Positions 16,083 through 24,674 are shown, numbered from the stretch's first letter. The stretch: 41,221 bases of DNA from Desulfobacterales bacterium (GCA_024226555.1 JAAELO010000754.1:1-41221); one strand, 5' to 3'. Numbers and translations: made by a program. The notes: generated by a model not told the origin, from the letters alone.

Positions 16083-16110
16083 GATTTTTACTCCTTAATT
16101 CTATATGCAT

Positions 16111-16776
16111 CTACCAGTCTTTTGCACCTCTAACATTACCGAATTCTGAACCTGTATAAGCCCTTATGATAGGTGCAATAAACATGTGAAAGAACCTGGT
16201 AAATGGGATCAATATAAGCATAATTTCACCTGATATTACATGTGCAATCATAATGATTTTATATGCAAATAATTGGTGATATGCCAGAAACCCTGTAATA
16301 AACGGAAGAGATGCAATTATTATAAAAACAAAATCTGAAGTTCTTGTTATGTATTTTACTTCCTTAACGACTACTCTTCTGGTAACGAAGAATAAAGTGC
16401 ATAAAATAACAATAATTGTTAAAATATCGGCAGATGTGTCATTTATAGAGATCCATGACCAGTTCAGATACTCCTCAAATAATGTGATATGGGACAAAAG
16501 AAAGATCGGAACAATAAATAACAATATATGAAATGTATATGAAATCGAGTAAAAAAAAGGCTTTTTTCTTGAGCTAACAGGTAAAAATGGTGTGAGCCAG
16601 GCCAAAATTGATCTTAAGCTGTATTTGAATGAGAGATAACTGAAGATAAAATTTTCTGTTTTATTAATATGGATAAATGTCCACAAAAGCCTTCCACAAG
16701 TACCAGCTATAAAAATTACAAAAGAGACAATAACCATTTCTCCCATGATAAAATCGATAAAAGTATGCATATTCAT
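16111..16776 (-). CDS. tmcC: TmcC, NarI-like cytochrome b membrane subunit
   Basis: The 221-residue protein has five or so hydrophobic segments, at roughly 11-35, 68-95, 108-130, 140-165 and 172-200. The pattern is that of the nitrate reductase gamma / DsrM family of diheme b cytochromes. Histidines within or near the membrane segments (YTFHILLF, SHITLF, IAHVISGEIM, FFHMF) are candidates for heme b ligands. It would carry electrons across the membrane between periplasmic TmcA and cytoplasmic TmcB, possibly through menaquinone. It lies between tmcD and tmcB in a tight cluster. The start at 16776 has a gga-rich sequence upstream (ggagagata on the minus strand). Confidence 0.87.
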   Translation of the reverse strand: MNMHTFIDFIMGEMVIVSFVIFIAGTCGRLLWTFIHINKTENFIFSYLSFKYSLRSILAWLTPFLPVSSRKKPFFYSISYTFHILLFIVPIFLLSHITLFEEYLNWSWISINDTSADILTIIVILCTLFFVTRRVVVKEVKYITRTSDFVFIIIASLPFITGFLAYHQLFAYKIIMIAHVISGEIMLILIPFTRFFHMFIAPIIRAYTGSEFGNVRGAKDW

Positions 16777-16787
16777 CCTATCTCTCC

Positions 16788-18029
16788 TTACAATAGTTGA
16801 TCCAGAGGCAGAATTTTTCTTTTATAAACTCCCATATCAAGAACTTTTAAAAGAATTTTGCTACTGTCAGAACTAATTTCAGGTTCAAAAATCATTTCAA
16901 ACCCCTCATTATGAACGTTACCATTTACTACCAGATAGTATTTTCCATCTTTCTCCATTCTTGTAGTTATGATCTCTTCATTATCGCTAATATGAGGTTT
17001 CCATAACTTGTCTGCCTTAAGCCCCCAGATTTTATTATTTACAGCTATATCCCAGTATTTATTGTTCTTAAAGAGAGCGATCAGAGTTTTACCGCTATCT
17101 GAATAAAACAGATCTGATATTATTTTATCGCATCTGAAATCCCATTTTATATCATTTTCAGACACACTCCATTTGCCATAGCTATCAGATATTGCAACTG
17201 ATATATTGTCTCCTGAAACAGCAAGATTCAAAAGTTGTAAATAATTGTTTTTCCATAACTGCTTGTCATCTTTATAAAGATACCATTTACCACCTTTTCT
17301 TACCGGAGCAATAACTTCGTTGTTATTCGTAAAAACAGGTTTCCATGAGCATTGAAAAGTATTATCCCAAATACTTTTATTTCTGCCTATTGAGTAATCT
17401 GTTCGATTTTTCCTAATTGAATAAGCGACTTCACTACCTGTGGAATTAAATGAGATGTCCCAGATGTTTGTGTGTTTCTCAGATGCCAATATGCCATTAA
17501 CAGATACAGAATATATTCCATTATTGTATCTTTCGATATCTGCCTGTGAAATAGGATCAACCTGAACAACAGCAGCTGAATCTCCATTTTCATTTAAAAC
17601 AGTGCCGGATATATTCTCAAAAAGATCACCCCAGGCGATACCATTAACTACCATTCCATATTTACCATCAACCTGAACAGATGCACCAACTCCTTTTGAA
17701 TTTACTTTAAGATCCCATATATAATCAAATTTCGACTCCCAGCTGTTTCCATCTATACAAACAGCCCACTCTTCATCGTTGGAAACCAGTGAAACCAACT
17801 TCTGGCTGGGAGTAAATTGGAGGGACCATGCTTTTTCAAAGGATTCATCCCATAACTCTCCATTAACACATATACCAAACTCTGCTTCACCAGTACTTAC
17901 AATCGAAGCAATATTCTCACCATCTTGACTAACCTTGATTTCCTCAATCCAGTTATAGTCATTTATCCATTTGTTAACCAGAATTTCCTTTTCAGAAGTT
18001 TCCCAATCCCACTTTTCAATATCTCTCAT
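16788..18029 (-). CDS. tmcD: TmcD, Trp-rich repeat protein of the Tmc complex
   Basis: The 413-residue soluble protein has no signal peptide. It consists of repeated units of about 40-50 residues in which a W-x(3-6)-F/Y segment precedes a beta-strand ending with GE-, GK- or GD-x-W/Y. Tryptophan is conspicuously frequent. The repeats suggest a beta-propeller-like fold. This is the character of TmcD, the fourth subunit of the Tmc complex, described as tryptophan-rich with an unknown role on the cytoplasmic side. Its start overlaps the preceding receiver gene's stop by one base, and tmcC follows 11 bases on. The identification rests on both composition and neighbours. Confidence 0.85.
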   Translation of the reverse strand: MRDIEKWDWETSEKEILVNKWINDYNWIEEIKVSQDGENIASIVSTGEAEFGICVNGELWDESFEKAWSLQFTPSQKLVSLVSNDEEWAVCIDGNSWESKFDYIWDLKVNSKGVGASVQVDGKYGMVVNGIAWGDLFENISGTVLNENGDSAAVVQVDPISQADIERYNNGIYSVSVNGILASEKHTNIWDISFNSTGSEVAYSIRKNRTDYSIGRNKSIWDNTFQCSWKPVFTNNNEVIAPVRKGGKWYLYKDDKQLWKNNYLQLLNLAVSGDNISVAISDSYGKWSVSENDIKWDFRCDKIISDLFYSDSGKTLIALFKNNKYWDIAVNNKIWGLKADKLWKPHISDNEEIITTRMEKDGKYYLVVNGNVHNEGFEMIFEPEISSDSSKILLKVLDMGVYKRKILPLDQLL

Positions 18030-18424
18030 TATTTTACTCCGTTTTCAGTACGGTTAAGATTTTTTTTATCTATCTTTGCAAGAATGGAATCCAGAGATGA
18101 GATACTGAGAGGTTTTTCAAGAAGAGCGTCTATCCCCGCATTTATTGATTCAATTCTTAAATCTTCACTTAAAATAGTAGTCATTAGAATTCTGGTTATT
18201 CCTGGAGACATTTCAGCAGCTTTTATTAAAAATTTTACTCCATCCATATCCGGCAGAAAGTAATCTGAGATAACAACATCAATTTTCTGGTATTCAAGAG
18301 CGTTGAGACCTTCATTGGCAGATTTAAATATAAGGAAACTGTCCTTTCCATTATTAAAGAAAGTGTTTAGTGATTCTCGAATATATTTATCACTGTCTAT
18401 AAGAAGTATCTGGTTTGGAATCAT
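18029..18424 (-). CDS. Single-domain response regulator, first gene of the Tmc block
   Basis: This 131-residue receiver has Asp10 in the acidic pocket (LLIDSDK), phosphoacceptor Asp54 (VVISDYFLPDMDG), Thr82/83 switch and Lys104 (LLEKPL). A polar C-terminal tail follows and there is no output domain. The gene begins the tmc block, and its last base overlaps the tmcD start. A good sigma-54 promoter lies 48 bases upstream. It is a likely target of one of the downstream kinases, but what it controls is unknown. Confidence 0.88.
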   Translation of the reverse strand: MIPNQILLIDSDKYIRESLNTFFNNGKDSFLIFKSANEGLNALEYQKIDVVISDYFLPDMDGVKFLIKAAEMSPGITRILMTTILSEDLRIESINAGIDALLEKPLSISSLDSILAKIDKKNLNRTENGVK

Positions 18425-18471
18425 TTTTATTTCCCTGATAAATTAATTTTATTTTACTTTATTAGATTAAG

Positions 18472-18488
18472 AGCACATCCCATGCCAG
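18472..18488 (-). promoter_or_regulatory. Sigma-54 promoter of the Tmc block
   Basis: Read on the minus strand the sequence is CTGGCATGGGATGTGCT. It has the invariant GG and GC of the -24/-12 elements separated by exactly 10 bases, and only the first T of the -12 TTGC is changed to G. It lies 48 bases upstream of the first gene of the receiver-tmcDCBA block, which would give a leader of about 35 bases. A sigma-54 activator is encoded at the far right of the window, although not next to the block. Sigma-54 use for a redox complex is biologically plausible. Confidence 0.65.
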
Positions 18489-18532
18489 GGACATGTAAAT
18501 ATTTCCAAATAGCTATATATAAACGTTTTATA

Positions 18533-18634
18533 GGGAATCAGGTTTTATGATGAGGTATGAAAAATAGAAGTTTTTCTAAAGAAAAGTAGAGAATTTTCTA
18601 ATTATTAGTAATTTTTCTAATATTAGAGATTCCC
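18533..18634. repeat. Possible degenerate copy of the dispersed TIR element
   Basis: The ends gggaatc (18533) and attagagattccc (to 18634) resemble the element's terminal repeats, and an aattattag segment lies inside. No target duplication is visible (TATA left, TTAC right) and the interior does not align well by eye. It may be a decayed copy or chance similarity in AT-rich DNA. Confidence 0.35.
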
Positions 18635-18707
18635 TTACATTGTTTAGAGTTTTTTTTAATGAATATTTAAAGGAAACCTCTAAAAAGCAAATTAGCGGAA
18701 ACAACGG

Positions 18708-18743
18708 AAAACCCTTTTTATATGTATCAATAAAAAGGGTTTT
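18708..18743 (-). terminator. Terminator of the chemoreceptor gene
   Basis: AAAACCCTTTTTA (18708-18720) and TAAAAAGGGTTTT (18731-18743) are perfectly complementary over 13 positions around a 10-base loop. The hairpin lies just beyond the 3' end of the minus-strand chemoreceptor gene, and the descending arm ends in a T-run on that strand. Confidence 0.75.
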
Positions 18744-18753
18744 GTTTTGATGT

Positions 18754-20454
18754 TTAATTAAGAGATTGATATTTAAATTTTTGTAACATTGAGTTTAATT
18801 GTTCTGATAAAGCAGAAAGGTCCACTGCAGAAAATTTCACATGCTTACTACTATCTGCCGTTTCAATTGATGCATTATTAACCTCTGTAATGTCATTAAA
18901 AATAATATCTGTTGAAATAGTTGTAGTTGATAGGTTTTCGTTGATTTTTTCCATTCCTCTTGTCATGGAACTAGCATTTTCAGCAATACCACGGGTGCTT
19001 TCTGTTTGTTCATTAACTGCACTTGAGATCGTTGCTACTGCATCGTTAACACCTTCAATGATAGAGGATATATGTTTGATTTTTGTAACAACTTCAATAG
19101 TTGATCCTTGCATACTGGTAATTTTTTTATCAATTTCAGACGTAGCATGGCTTGTTTGTTTAGCAAGATCTTTTATTTCATTTGCAACAACATTAAATCC
19201 TTTTCCGGCAGAACCAGCCCTTGCGGCTTCTATGGTTGCATTTAGAGCGAGAAGATTGGTTTGTTCAGAAATTTCCGCAATTGCCTCAGTTACATTACTG
19301 ATATCATTTGCTGCGCTTCCTAATTTTTCTATTGTACTAAGAGCTCCCTTTGCCTCACTAACGGCATCCTGAGCAATCAAATTTGCTTTCTCTGTATTTT
19401 TTGATATCTGACCAATAGAAAAAGCTATATCTTCAGCTTCCTGTGCAACACTACCAACACTTTGTAATGATTGTTCTGCTGCTTCTGTTATATCAATTAT
19501 CTTTTCATTCATTTCAACAGCAGAGGTTTTAACATTTACTATCTTATTTGTTGTTTGTTCAGCAGACGAGTTCATCTGTTCAGAAATTGCAGCGAGCTCA
19601 GTGGATGAAGAGGAAAGAGTTACCGCACCCTGCGCAATTTCCATGAACATTTGACAGATATTTTCTGCCATTTTGTTTAAAGCTTCTGCAAGAATACCAA
19701 TTTCATCATTTCTTTTAATTGTTAGTCTTTGTGTGAGGTCTCCAGCTGAAATCAATTGTGCAAATTGAAGACTTTTTTCGATTGGTTTTGTTATGAATTT
19801 TGTAATAAAAAAGGTTAAAAGCAATGAAATAAGAGTTGCAATTGAAATAAATATAAGTATGGCATTTCTAATACTTTCAACACTCTCATCAATATCATCA
19901 ATATAGATACCACTTGCAATAACCCAGTTCCATTTTTTAAATAACCTTGCATATGAAATTTTAGGGGATGGTTCTTTCTTTCCGGGTTTGGGCCATTTGT
20001 ACTCTATATAACCACCACCATAATCTCTTGAAGCTTTAAGTAAATCTTCAAAAATGTATACGTTATTCGAATCTTTAATATGGGCAATGCTTTTCCCATT
20101 AAGATTTGGTTTGAAAGGATGCATTAGCATATATGAATTATTCGCATCAAAAACAAAGAAATATTCATTATCTTTATATCGAATACTGTTTAAAAGATTT
20201 AAAGCTTTCTTTTTTGCCTCACTACTATCTATCAGGCCCTGATCAGAACTTCTCTCATAATTTTCAACCATTGAGAATGCGACATTAACAACATCTCTTG
20301 TTGCAATTATTTTCTCATTCCGGATATGTGTTTCAATCATTGGTAAAACATATGTTAAAAAACCAATTACTAATACCAATATAGTTATTACAGATATAGT
20401 TACAATTTTAGCGAACAGGCTCCAGTCTTTATATTTTAACATCTTTTTCTCCAT
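18754..20454 (-). CDS. Methyl-accepting chemotaxis protein with a Cache sensor
   Basis: The 566-residue protein has membrane segment 1 (about 14-38), a periplasmic single-Cache domain (about 40-190; DNEYFFVFDANNSYMLMHP and WNWVIASGIYIDDID are typical), membrane segment 2 (about 196-218), HAMP (219-270) and a cytoplasmic signalling domain. The hairpin tip EQTNLLALNATIEAARAG is near residues 392-410 and contacts CheA and CheW. No C-terminal CheR-docking pentapeptide is seen: the protein ends in KFKYQSLN. The ligand is unknown; single-Cache domains of this type often bind short carboxylates. It is monocistronic, with a strong terminator downstream. The cheW-like gene at the left edge is not adjacent and need not be its partner. 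Confidence 0.93.
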   Translation of the reverse strand: MEKKMLKYKDWSLFAKIVTISVITILVLVIGFLTYVLPMIETHIRNEKIIATRDVVNVAFSMVENYERSSDQGLIDSSEAKKKALNLLNSIRYKDNEYFFVFDANNSYMLMHPFKPNLNGKSIAHIKDSNNVYIFEDLLKASRDYGGGYIEYKWPKPGKKEPSPKISYARLFKKWNWVIASGIYIDDIDESVESIRNAILIFISIATLISLLLTFFITKFITKPIEKSLQFAQLISAGDLTQRLTIKRNDEIGILAEALNKMAENICQMFMEIAQGAVTLSSSSTELAAISEQMNSSAEQTTNKIVNVKTSAVEMNEKIIDITEAAEQSLQSVGSVAQEAEDIAFSIGQISKNTEKANLIAQDAVSEAKGALSTIEKLGSAANDISNVTEAIAEISEQTNLLALNATIEAARAGSAGKGFNVVANEIKDLAKQTSHATSEIDKKITSMQGSTIEVVTKIKHISSIIEGVNDAVATISSAVNEQTESTRGIAENASSMTRGMEKINENLSTTTISTDIIFNDITEVNNASIETADSSKHVKFSAVDLSALSEQLNSMLQKFKYQSLN

Positions 20455-20747
20455 TCTAATAAAATCAACAGAAATACAACCACCCAGATTCAGAAGACCA
20501 TCTCAAATGTGCATAAACACAACGAATAAAAGCTTTTTTAAGAGTGTAAATATTGATTAATAATGGTTAAGTCAAGGAGTTATTTCAGGTACTAAGTGAA
20601 ATGTAAGAAATATTAAAATAATGATGTAATAGGTACAAAATTCTTTCTATGAAATGAAAAAGACAAACAAATTTCGTAAATGAAGGGAGTTTAGATATAA
20701 TCCTGTTGATATATCAGGATTATATCCAAGTATAAAATAATGAAAAT
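20455..20747. other. Intergenic region before the chemoreceptor gene
   Basis: Apart from the hairpin at 20694-20726, nothing gene-like is seen. It must contain the chemoreceptor promoter on the minus strand, but no consensus -24/-12 or clear -35/-10 pair stands out. Confidence 0.5.
20694..20726 (-). terminator. Hairpin beyond the LOG-family gene
   Basis: GATATAATCCTG (20694-20705) and CAGGATTATATC (20715-20726) pair perfectly over 12 positions around a 9-base loop. It lies 22 bases past the stop of the minus-strand LOG gene. No T-run follows, so it may be a transcript-stabilising hairpin rather than a full intrinsic terminator. Confidence 0.5.
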
Positions 20748-21347
20748 CTAATTAATACTCACTGCTTTAAGTTCCTTAGCCCACTCCCCCTTATCTGGCG
20801 CAATGTGTTCGTAATTTTTCAATTTTTCCAGAAGCTGGGCAGGGTTACTGGCAATCTGTAAAATCCCTCTACAATCAGGATTTACAAAATTCTCAGAAAT
20901 CATATGATCTATAAAATCTACTAACTTATCATAATATCCATTAACATTAAGAAAGCCACAGGGTTTTTGATGGATATTTAATTGTGACCATGTAAGAACC
21001 TCAAACATTTCATCCATAGTACCAAAGCCACCTGGCATTGCTATAAAGCCATCTGCAAGATCTGCCATAATGGCTTTTCGCTCGTGCATAGTATCCACAA
21101 CTCTTAAATCTGATAGTTCTGTAAAAGCAACTTCCATCTTAAGTAGTTTATTTGTGATAACACCAATAACATCACCTTTATTTTCTACAACGGAATTTGC
21201 AAGCACTCCCATCATACCAACATTACCGCCACCATAAACAAGCTCAATATTATTTTGAGCTAATTCCATACCTAATTTTTTTGCCATTTCAACATATTCA
21301 GGATCAGAACCAGGACTTGATCCGCAAAATACACAAATTCGTTTCAT
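20748..21347 (-). CDS. LOG-family nucleoside 5'-monophosphate phosphoribohydrolase
   Basis: The 199-residue protein has a Rossmann-like fold with the family signature PGGFGTMDE at residues 105-113, preceded by the Arg-Lys pair at 90-91 (HERKAIM). An N-terminal GSSPGS loop and GGGNVGMMG at 40-48 are also present. LOG proteins hydrolyse cytokinin ribotides or purine monophosphates to the free base; in most bacteria they are general nucleotide 5'-monophosphate nucleosidases (TIGR00730/YvdD type). It appears to be a single-gene unit. It was long annotated as lysine decarboxylase, which is incorrect for this family. The natural substrate in this organism is unknown. Confidence 0.9.
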   Translation of the reverse strand: MKRICVFCGSSPGSDPEYVEMAKKLGMELAQNNIELVYGGGNVGMMGVLANSVVENKGDVIGVITNKLLKMEVAFTELSDLRVVDTMHERKAIMADLADGFIAMPGGFGTMDEMFEVLTWSQLNIHQKPCGFLNVNGYYDKLVDFIDHMISENFVNPDCRGILQIASNPAQLLEKLKNYEHIAPDKGEWAKELKAVSIN

Positions 21348-21455
21348 TTTATAAACTCCATTTTATTGATTTTCTAAATATTAATGCATTTGTATAAAAA
21401 AACAAGGCTTTAAAACTATCTGTTTTTAATTATTAGGTTAATATTTTTGACACTT

Positions 21456-21584
21456 GTGAACCTCTATAATTAGAATTTTTGATGAAAAACAAGGAATAAC
21501 AAAAAACAACGGGTTAATTTTACTCCAGTTTTATTTTTGTTATAACGATGTGTTTCGTAAAAAGATCAGTTATTAGAGATTCCC
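21456..21584 (+). repeat. Dispersed TIR element (MITE-like), 129 bp
   Basis: The left end is gtgaacctctataattag and the right end is agttattagagattccc. The characteristic interior follows (aacaacgggtt..., gttataacgatg). ACTT is duplicated exactly at 21452-21455 and 21585-21588. No coding capacity. Confidence 0.85.
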
Positions 21585-21780
21585 ACTTATCTAAAAATCT
21601 AAAAATTTGTAATTATTAAGAAATTACAATTACCAATAGTGAAGGGTATTTTAAATAAAAATTTGTAGGAACAATATCAGATATGAGCTTTTAAACTCAT
21701 GGAAAGCATTTTTAGATGACTCACAGATCTAAATAGAGCCAGCAATGGATCAAAAAATAAAAATCCAGAGTTAAGAGAGA

Positions 21781-21805
21781 AGAGGAGGACAAAAAATCCC
21801 CCTCT
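21781..21805 (-). terminator. Terminator-like hairpin after the isomerase-like gene
   Basis: agaggagga (21781-21789) pairs with tccccctct (21797-21805) with one mismatch around a 7-base A-rich loop, 17 bases past the stop of the minus-strand gene. The minus-strand downstream sequence is pyrimidine-rich but not a clean T-run. Confidence 0.45.
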
Positions 21806-21821
21806 ATATTTTCAAATGAGA

Positions 21822-22544
21822 CTAATCCTGTACGAAAAGATTAATAGGCTCAATATACTCTGGATCTTCAGTTTTCATTATTTCAGAAACATGTTTGTTT
21901 AGTCTTTGTTTGTGTTCACCAAAAATCCCACGCTTTTTTGTAAATGTTTTTGCATAGGCAATTGACTCTTTCATCAATGTATCTGAATCAGAGCAGGCTT
22001 TTAAAATTACATGATCTTCTGCAAGCTCTTTAGCTCCAGCACGTTTTCCGGTCAGTTTTAGCTCTTTGTATTTGTAGTATGGCATGGCAAGCTTACATAA
22101 TGCTACCATTCCTGGAAGGAAAGGTATACCAAGATCAACTTCAGGAAAACAGAAATAACCGCGATCTTCCCTCATAAATCTGAAATCACATGCGCATGAC
22201 AATATTGCGCCATTACCAAATGCATGTCCATTAATTGCTGCGATTGTAGGAACAGGCAGAAGAAGAAGTTTTTTAAAGTTCTCATTCATACCATACATGA
22301 ATTTTTTGATGCTTTCGTTGTCACTCTCTCCCATTCTTCCCATAACCCAGTTTATATCAACACCAAGGGAGAAGTTTTTTTCATTGCTTGAGGTAAGAAC
22401 AATTGCAGTAACTGTTTCATCAGCAATAACCTCATCAAGAGCTTTTCCAAGAGCATCAGCAAATTCAAGATTTTGCACATTATCAGCAGTGTTCATTTTA
22501 ACAATTGCTACAGTTTCATCTTTTTCCCAGATCACAACGGACAT
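21822..22544 (-). CDS. Enoyl-CoA hydratase/isomerase family protein, probably an isomerase
   Basis: The 240-residue crotonase-fold protein has the CoA and oxyanion segment FSLGVDINW near residues 57-65, AINGHAFGNGAILSCACDFRF near 103-123, and PEVDLGIPF near 134-142. Hydratases use two glutamates. Here the first position (in the GNGAILSCACD helix, normally containing Glu) is not acidic, while the Glu of PEVDLG is kept. That single-Glu arrangement is found in delta3,delta2-enoyl-CoA isomerases, so isomerisation of unsaturated fatty acyl-CoA is more likely than hydration. It shares strand with the CoA-transferase upstream but is separated from it by 265 bases with a hairpin. The start at 22544 is preceded by caggaggaaat, an excellent ribosome site. 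Confidence 0.85.
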   Translation of the reverse strand: MSVVIWEKDETVAIVKMNTADNVQNLEFADALGKALDEVIADETVTAIVLTSSNEKNFSLGVDINWVMGRMGESDNESIKKFMYGMNENFKKLLLLPVPTIAAINGHAFGNGAILSCACDFRFMREDRGYFCFPEVDLGIPFLPGMVALCKLAMPYYKYKELKLTGKRAGAKELAEDHVILKACSDSDTLMKESIAYAKTFTKKRGIFGEHKQRLNKHVSEIMKTEDPEYIEPINLFVQD

Positions 22545-22752
22545 TATTTCCTCCTGTTATTTATTCATAATATATTTCAATATTGCTTTATGATATTTTT
22601 AGATATCTCAATTCTTTATATAGAATATGCATTCTATTCCGCAAGTTTTTTATTTTATCCTATGGAATATTTATTTAATTATAAGGTCATTAAATTAAAG
22701 GGGGGACCCTTTTGCTAAACAATAAAGTCTATAATGAGTAACTCCTGGCATT

Positions 22753-22797
22753 TATTGAACAGGCCGTGAGTATTTTAAATTTTCTGACCTGTCCAAT
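22753..22797 (-). terminator. Hairpin after the CoA-transferase gene
   Basis: attgaacaggcc (22753-22764) pairs with gacctgtccaat (22786-22797) with two imperfect positions around a 21-base AT-rich loop, 13 bases beyond the stop of the minus-strand gene. Confidence 0.5.
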
Positions 22798-22809
22798 GGA
22801 ATTATCTTT

Positions 22810-24141
22810 CTACTTTTCCCAGATTTTCATCTCCTCAGCTTGTTTAATAAGTTCATCTCTGAAATCAGGATGAGCTATGCTGATAAGTGCTTCTGCCCGT
22901 TCAACGGTTGATTTTCCTTTAAGCATTACAATACCAAATTCTGTGGCAACATATTGAACAATAGATCGGGGTAGTGTTACAATTGAACCTGGTTTTAGTG
23001 TTGGAACAATTCTTGAGTGAATTTTGCCCTCTTTATCTTTGTATGTTGAGCTGATACCAATAATACCCTTGCCCCCTTTAGATGCGAATGCACCAAAGAT
23101 AAAGTCTAACTGGCCACCGGTACCTGAAATTTGACGAGTACCAGCAGATTCTGAGCAAACCTGAGAAAAAAGGTCAACTTCCATTGCATTGTTTACAGCA
23201 ACCACCTTTGGATTAAGTGCTATTATTCTGGGGTCATTGATGTAGTTGACAGGGTACGATGCACAGGTTGGATTGTTGTCCAGAAATTCATATAATTTAT
23301 TTGTTCCCAATGCAAATGTATAGGCCATCTTATATTTGTCAATTGCCTTTTTCGCACCTGTTACCTTACCTCCAGTATATAGATCGACATAGGAATCAAC
23401 TAACATTTCAGTATGAACACCTATATCTTTCAAATCACTTTCAGCAATGAGTTGTCCTATAACATTAGGAAGTCCTCCAATTCCAAGTTGTAAGCATGAA
23501 CCATCTTCGATCTCTTTCATTATATGATTTGCTATAGCCACGTCTGTTTTGGAAGCATCATTTACTGGAACTTCAGGAAGGGCTCTCATATTACCTTCAA
23601 CGATGTTACTTATTCGGGAAATGTGAATCGATTCCTGATTACCACCTAAGCAGTATGGAATATTTTCATTAACCTCAACAATGATTTTGTCTGCTTTGTC
23701 AATGACTGCAGATACGAGGGAATTTGAAATACCGAAGTTAAAGTAACCCCTTGCATCCATTTTCCCAACAGTAACAAAGGCTACATTATAATTTTTATAT
23801 TTTCTGATAATTCTTGGGCCCTGATGATAGGTCAAGGGTATATAGTTTGCAAGACTCTTCATGTGAAGGGCGCGGCTTATACCACCAAAATGCCAGTCAT
23901 TAAGTATAAAGTGCTTCTGTGTCGGGTCTGCTTCCACAATTTTGGGCATTCGGGTATAGCAAACACTTTCAACCGATACATTTTGAAGCTCATTCACTCT
24001 TTTTGCAAGCGCTTCATCAAGTACTTCGGGAAAAAGAACAAACTCACTATAGTAAATCCTGTCCCCTGATTTAACAGATGCAACCGCTTCATTAGCTGTG
24101 ACAAGCTTTTCTTTATATTCCCATTTTGCAATATCATTCAT
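22810..24141 (-). CDS. Acetyl-CoA hydrolase/transferase family CoA-transferase
   Basis: The 443-residue protein belongs to the family of 4-hydroxybutyrate and butyryl-CoA:acetate CoA-transferases. The catalytic Glu is Glu245 in GVHTEML. The GIGGLPN segment (221-227) and SGTGGQLDFI (near residues 340-349) of the CoA-binding half are intact, and the length is normal. Such enzymes move CoA between short-chain acids in the cytoplasm. In a sulfate reducer this would serve butyrate or other acid activation and release. The start at 24141 follows an aaggag-type site (minus-strand ataaaggagtt). A six-base inverted repeat (CTGAAC/GTTCAG, 24166-24183) lies in the leader, and a MITE copy begins 47 bases upstream. 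The exact acid pair is undetermined. Confidence 0.9.
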   Translation of the reverse strand: MNDIAKWEYKEKLVTANEAVASVKSGDRIYYSEFVLFPEVLDEALAKRVNELQNVSVESVCYTRMPKIVEADPTQKHFILNDWHFGGISRALHMKSLANYIPLTYHQGPRIIRKYKNYNVAFVTVGKMDARGYFNFGISNSLVSAVIDKADKIIVEVNENIPYCLGGNQESIHISRISNIVEGNMRALPEVPVNDASKTDVAIANHIMKEIEDGSCLQLGIGGLPNVIGQLIAESDLKDIGVHTEMLVDSYVDLYTGGKVTGAKKAIDKYKMAYTFALGTNKLYEFLDNNPTCASYPVNYINDPRIIALNPKVVAVNNAMEVDLFSQVCSESAGTRQISGTGGQLDFIFGAFASKGGKGIIGISSTYKDKEGKIHSRIVPTLKPGSIVTLPRSIVQYVATEFGIVMLKGKSTVERAEALISIAHPDFRDELIKQAEEMKIWEK

Positions 24142-24187
24142 TTACAATAACTCCTTTATATTAACCTGAACATCACCGTTCAGAATA

Positions 24188-24380
24188 GGGAACCTCTAAT
24201 AACTGTCTTTTGACCGAACTTATTTAAGTTGTTTTAAAAGAAAAAAACAAAACAACAGAGTATCATCAAAAAAAAACTGTTGTAAAACCGGCTCGTTATT
24301 TTTTCATGCAGAGATTTATAAAACTAAAAGCGTTTATAAACGCAGTATTTCAATCAAAAATTCTAATTATTAGAGGTTCC
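24188..24380 (-). repeat. Dispersed TIR element, long form, 193 bp, reverse orientation
   Basis: The outer ends gggaacctctaataa and taattattagaggttcc are inverted repeats. The interior on the minus strand carries the conserved aataacgagccgg block and the extra ctctgcat segment also seen in the copy at 30328. The flanks AATA and ATAG do not form a perfect 4-base duplication, perhaps because the last C is lost. No coding capacity. Confidence 0.8.
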
Positions 24381-24536
24381 ATAGATGTTAAATATCAAAA
24401 AATTTGGCATAATACAGATTCAAACAAGCTCTGTCAAATGAATCCAAAGGTAACCTTTGTGATCGGTGTTAATTAGAAATAACACAATTAATTTAGATAG
24501 TTATGTCGTTTGAGTAAACATTCAATTTTATTTTAC

Positions 24537-24674
24537 ATGGAATCATTGACGAAACCCTTAAATGGTCATGTCTTTAAAATAAAAAAACACGGAGGTAAAA
24601 TTATAAAAGAGTCTTTTGATTTTTTATATAGTGAGTCTTCAATAGACATAATAAAGACTATTGGGAACCTCTAA
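24537..24674 (+). pseudogene. Small open frame truncated by a dispersed element
   Basis: A 45-codon frame from ATG 24537 ends with ...TIGNL and a stop at 24672-24674, which is inside the left end of the element at 24663. It has no visible ribosome site. The composition (FDFLYSESSIDIIK) is protein-like. It may be the leftover 5' part of a gene interrupted by the insertion, or a chance frame; no homologue is recognised. Confidence 0.25.

Larger units (their letters stand above)
18425..18753. other. Intergenic region between receiver gene and chemoreceptor gene
   Basis: These 329 bases hold the sigma-54 promoter of the Tmc block (18472-18488), a possible worn-down copy of the dispersed element (18533-18634), a solitary left-end-like sequence (ggaaacctctaa, 18672-18683) and the terminator of the chemoreceptor gene (18708-18743). 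No gene is seen. Confidence 0.65.
21348..21821. other. Intergenic region with one dispersed element
   Basis: These 474 bases contain the element at 21456-21584 and a terminator-like hairpin at 21781-21805 serving the isomerase-like gene. Between them lies AT-rich DNA with no recognised gene or RNA. Confidence 0.6.

Noticed and set aside
18890-19372. Plus-strand gene of 160 codons
   Set aside because: It lies antisense within the highly conserved chemoreceptor signalling domain, has no ribosome site and no protein-like features.
20748-21347. Lysine decarboxylase
   Set aside because: The PGGxGTxxE motif and size identify the LOG nucleosidase family; the older name is a misannotation.
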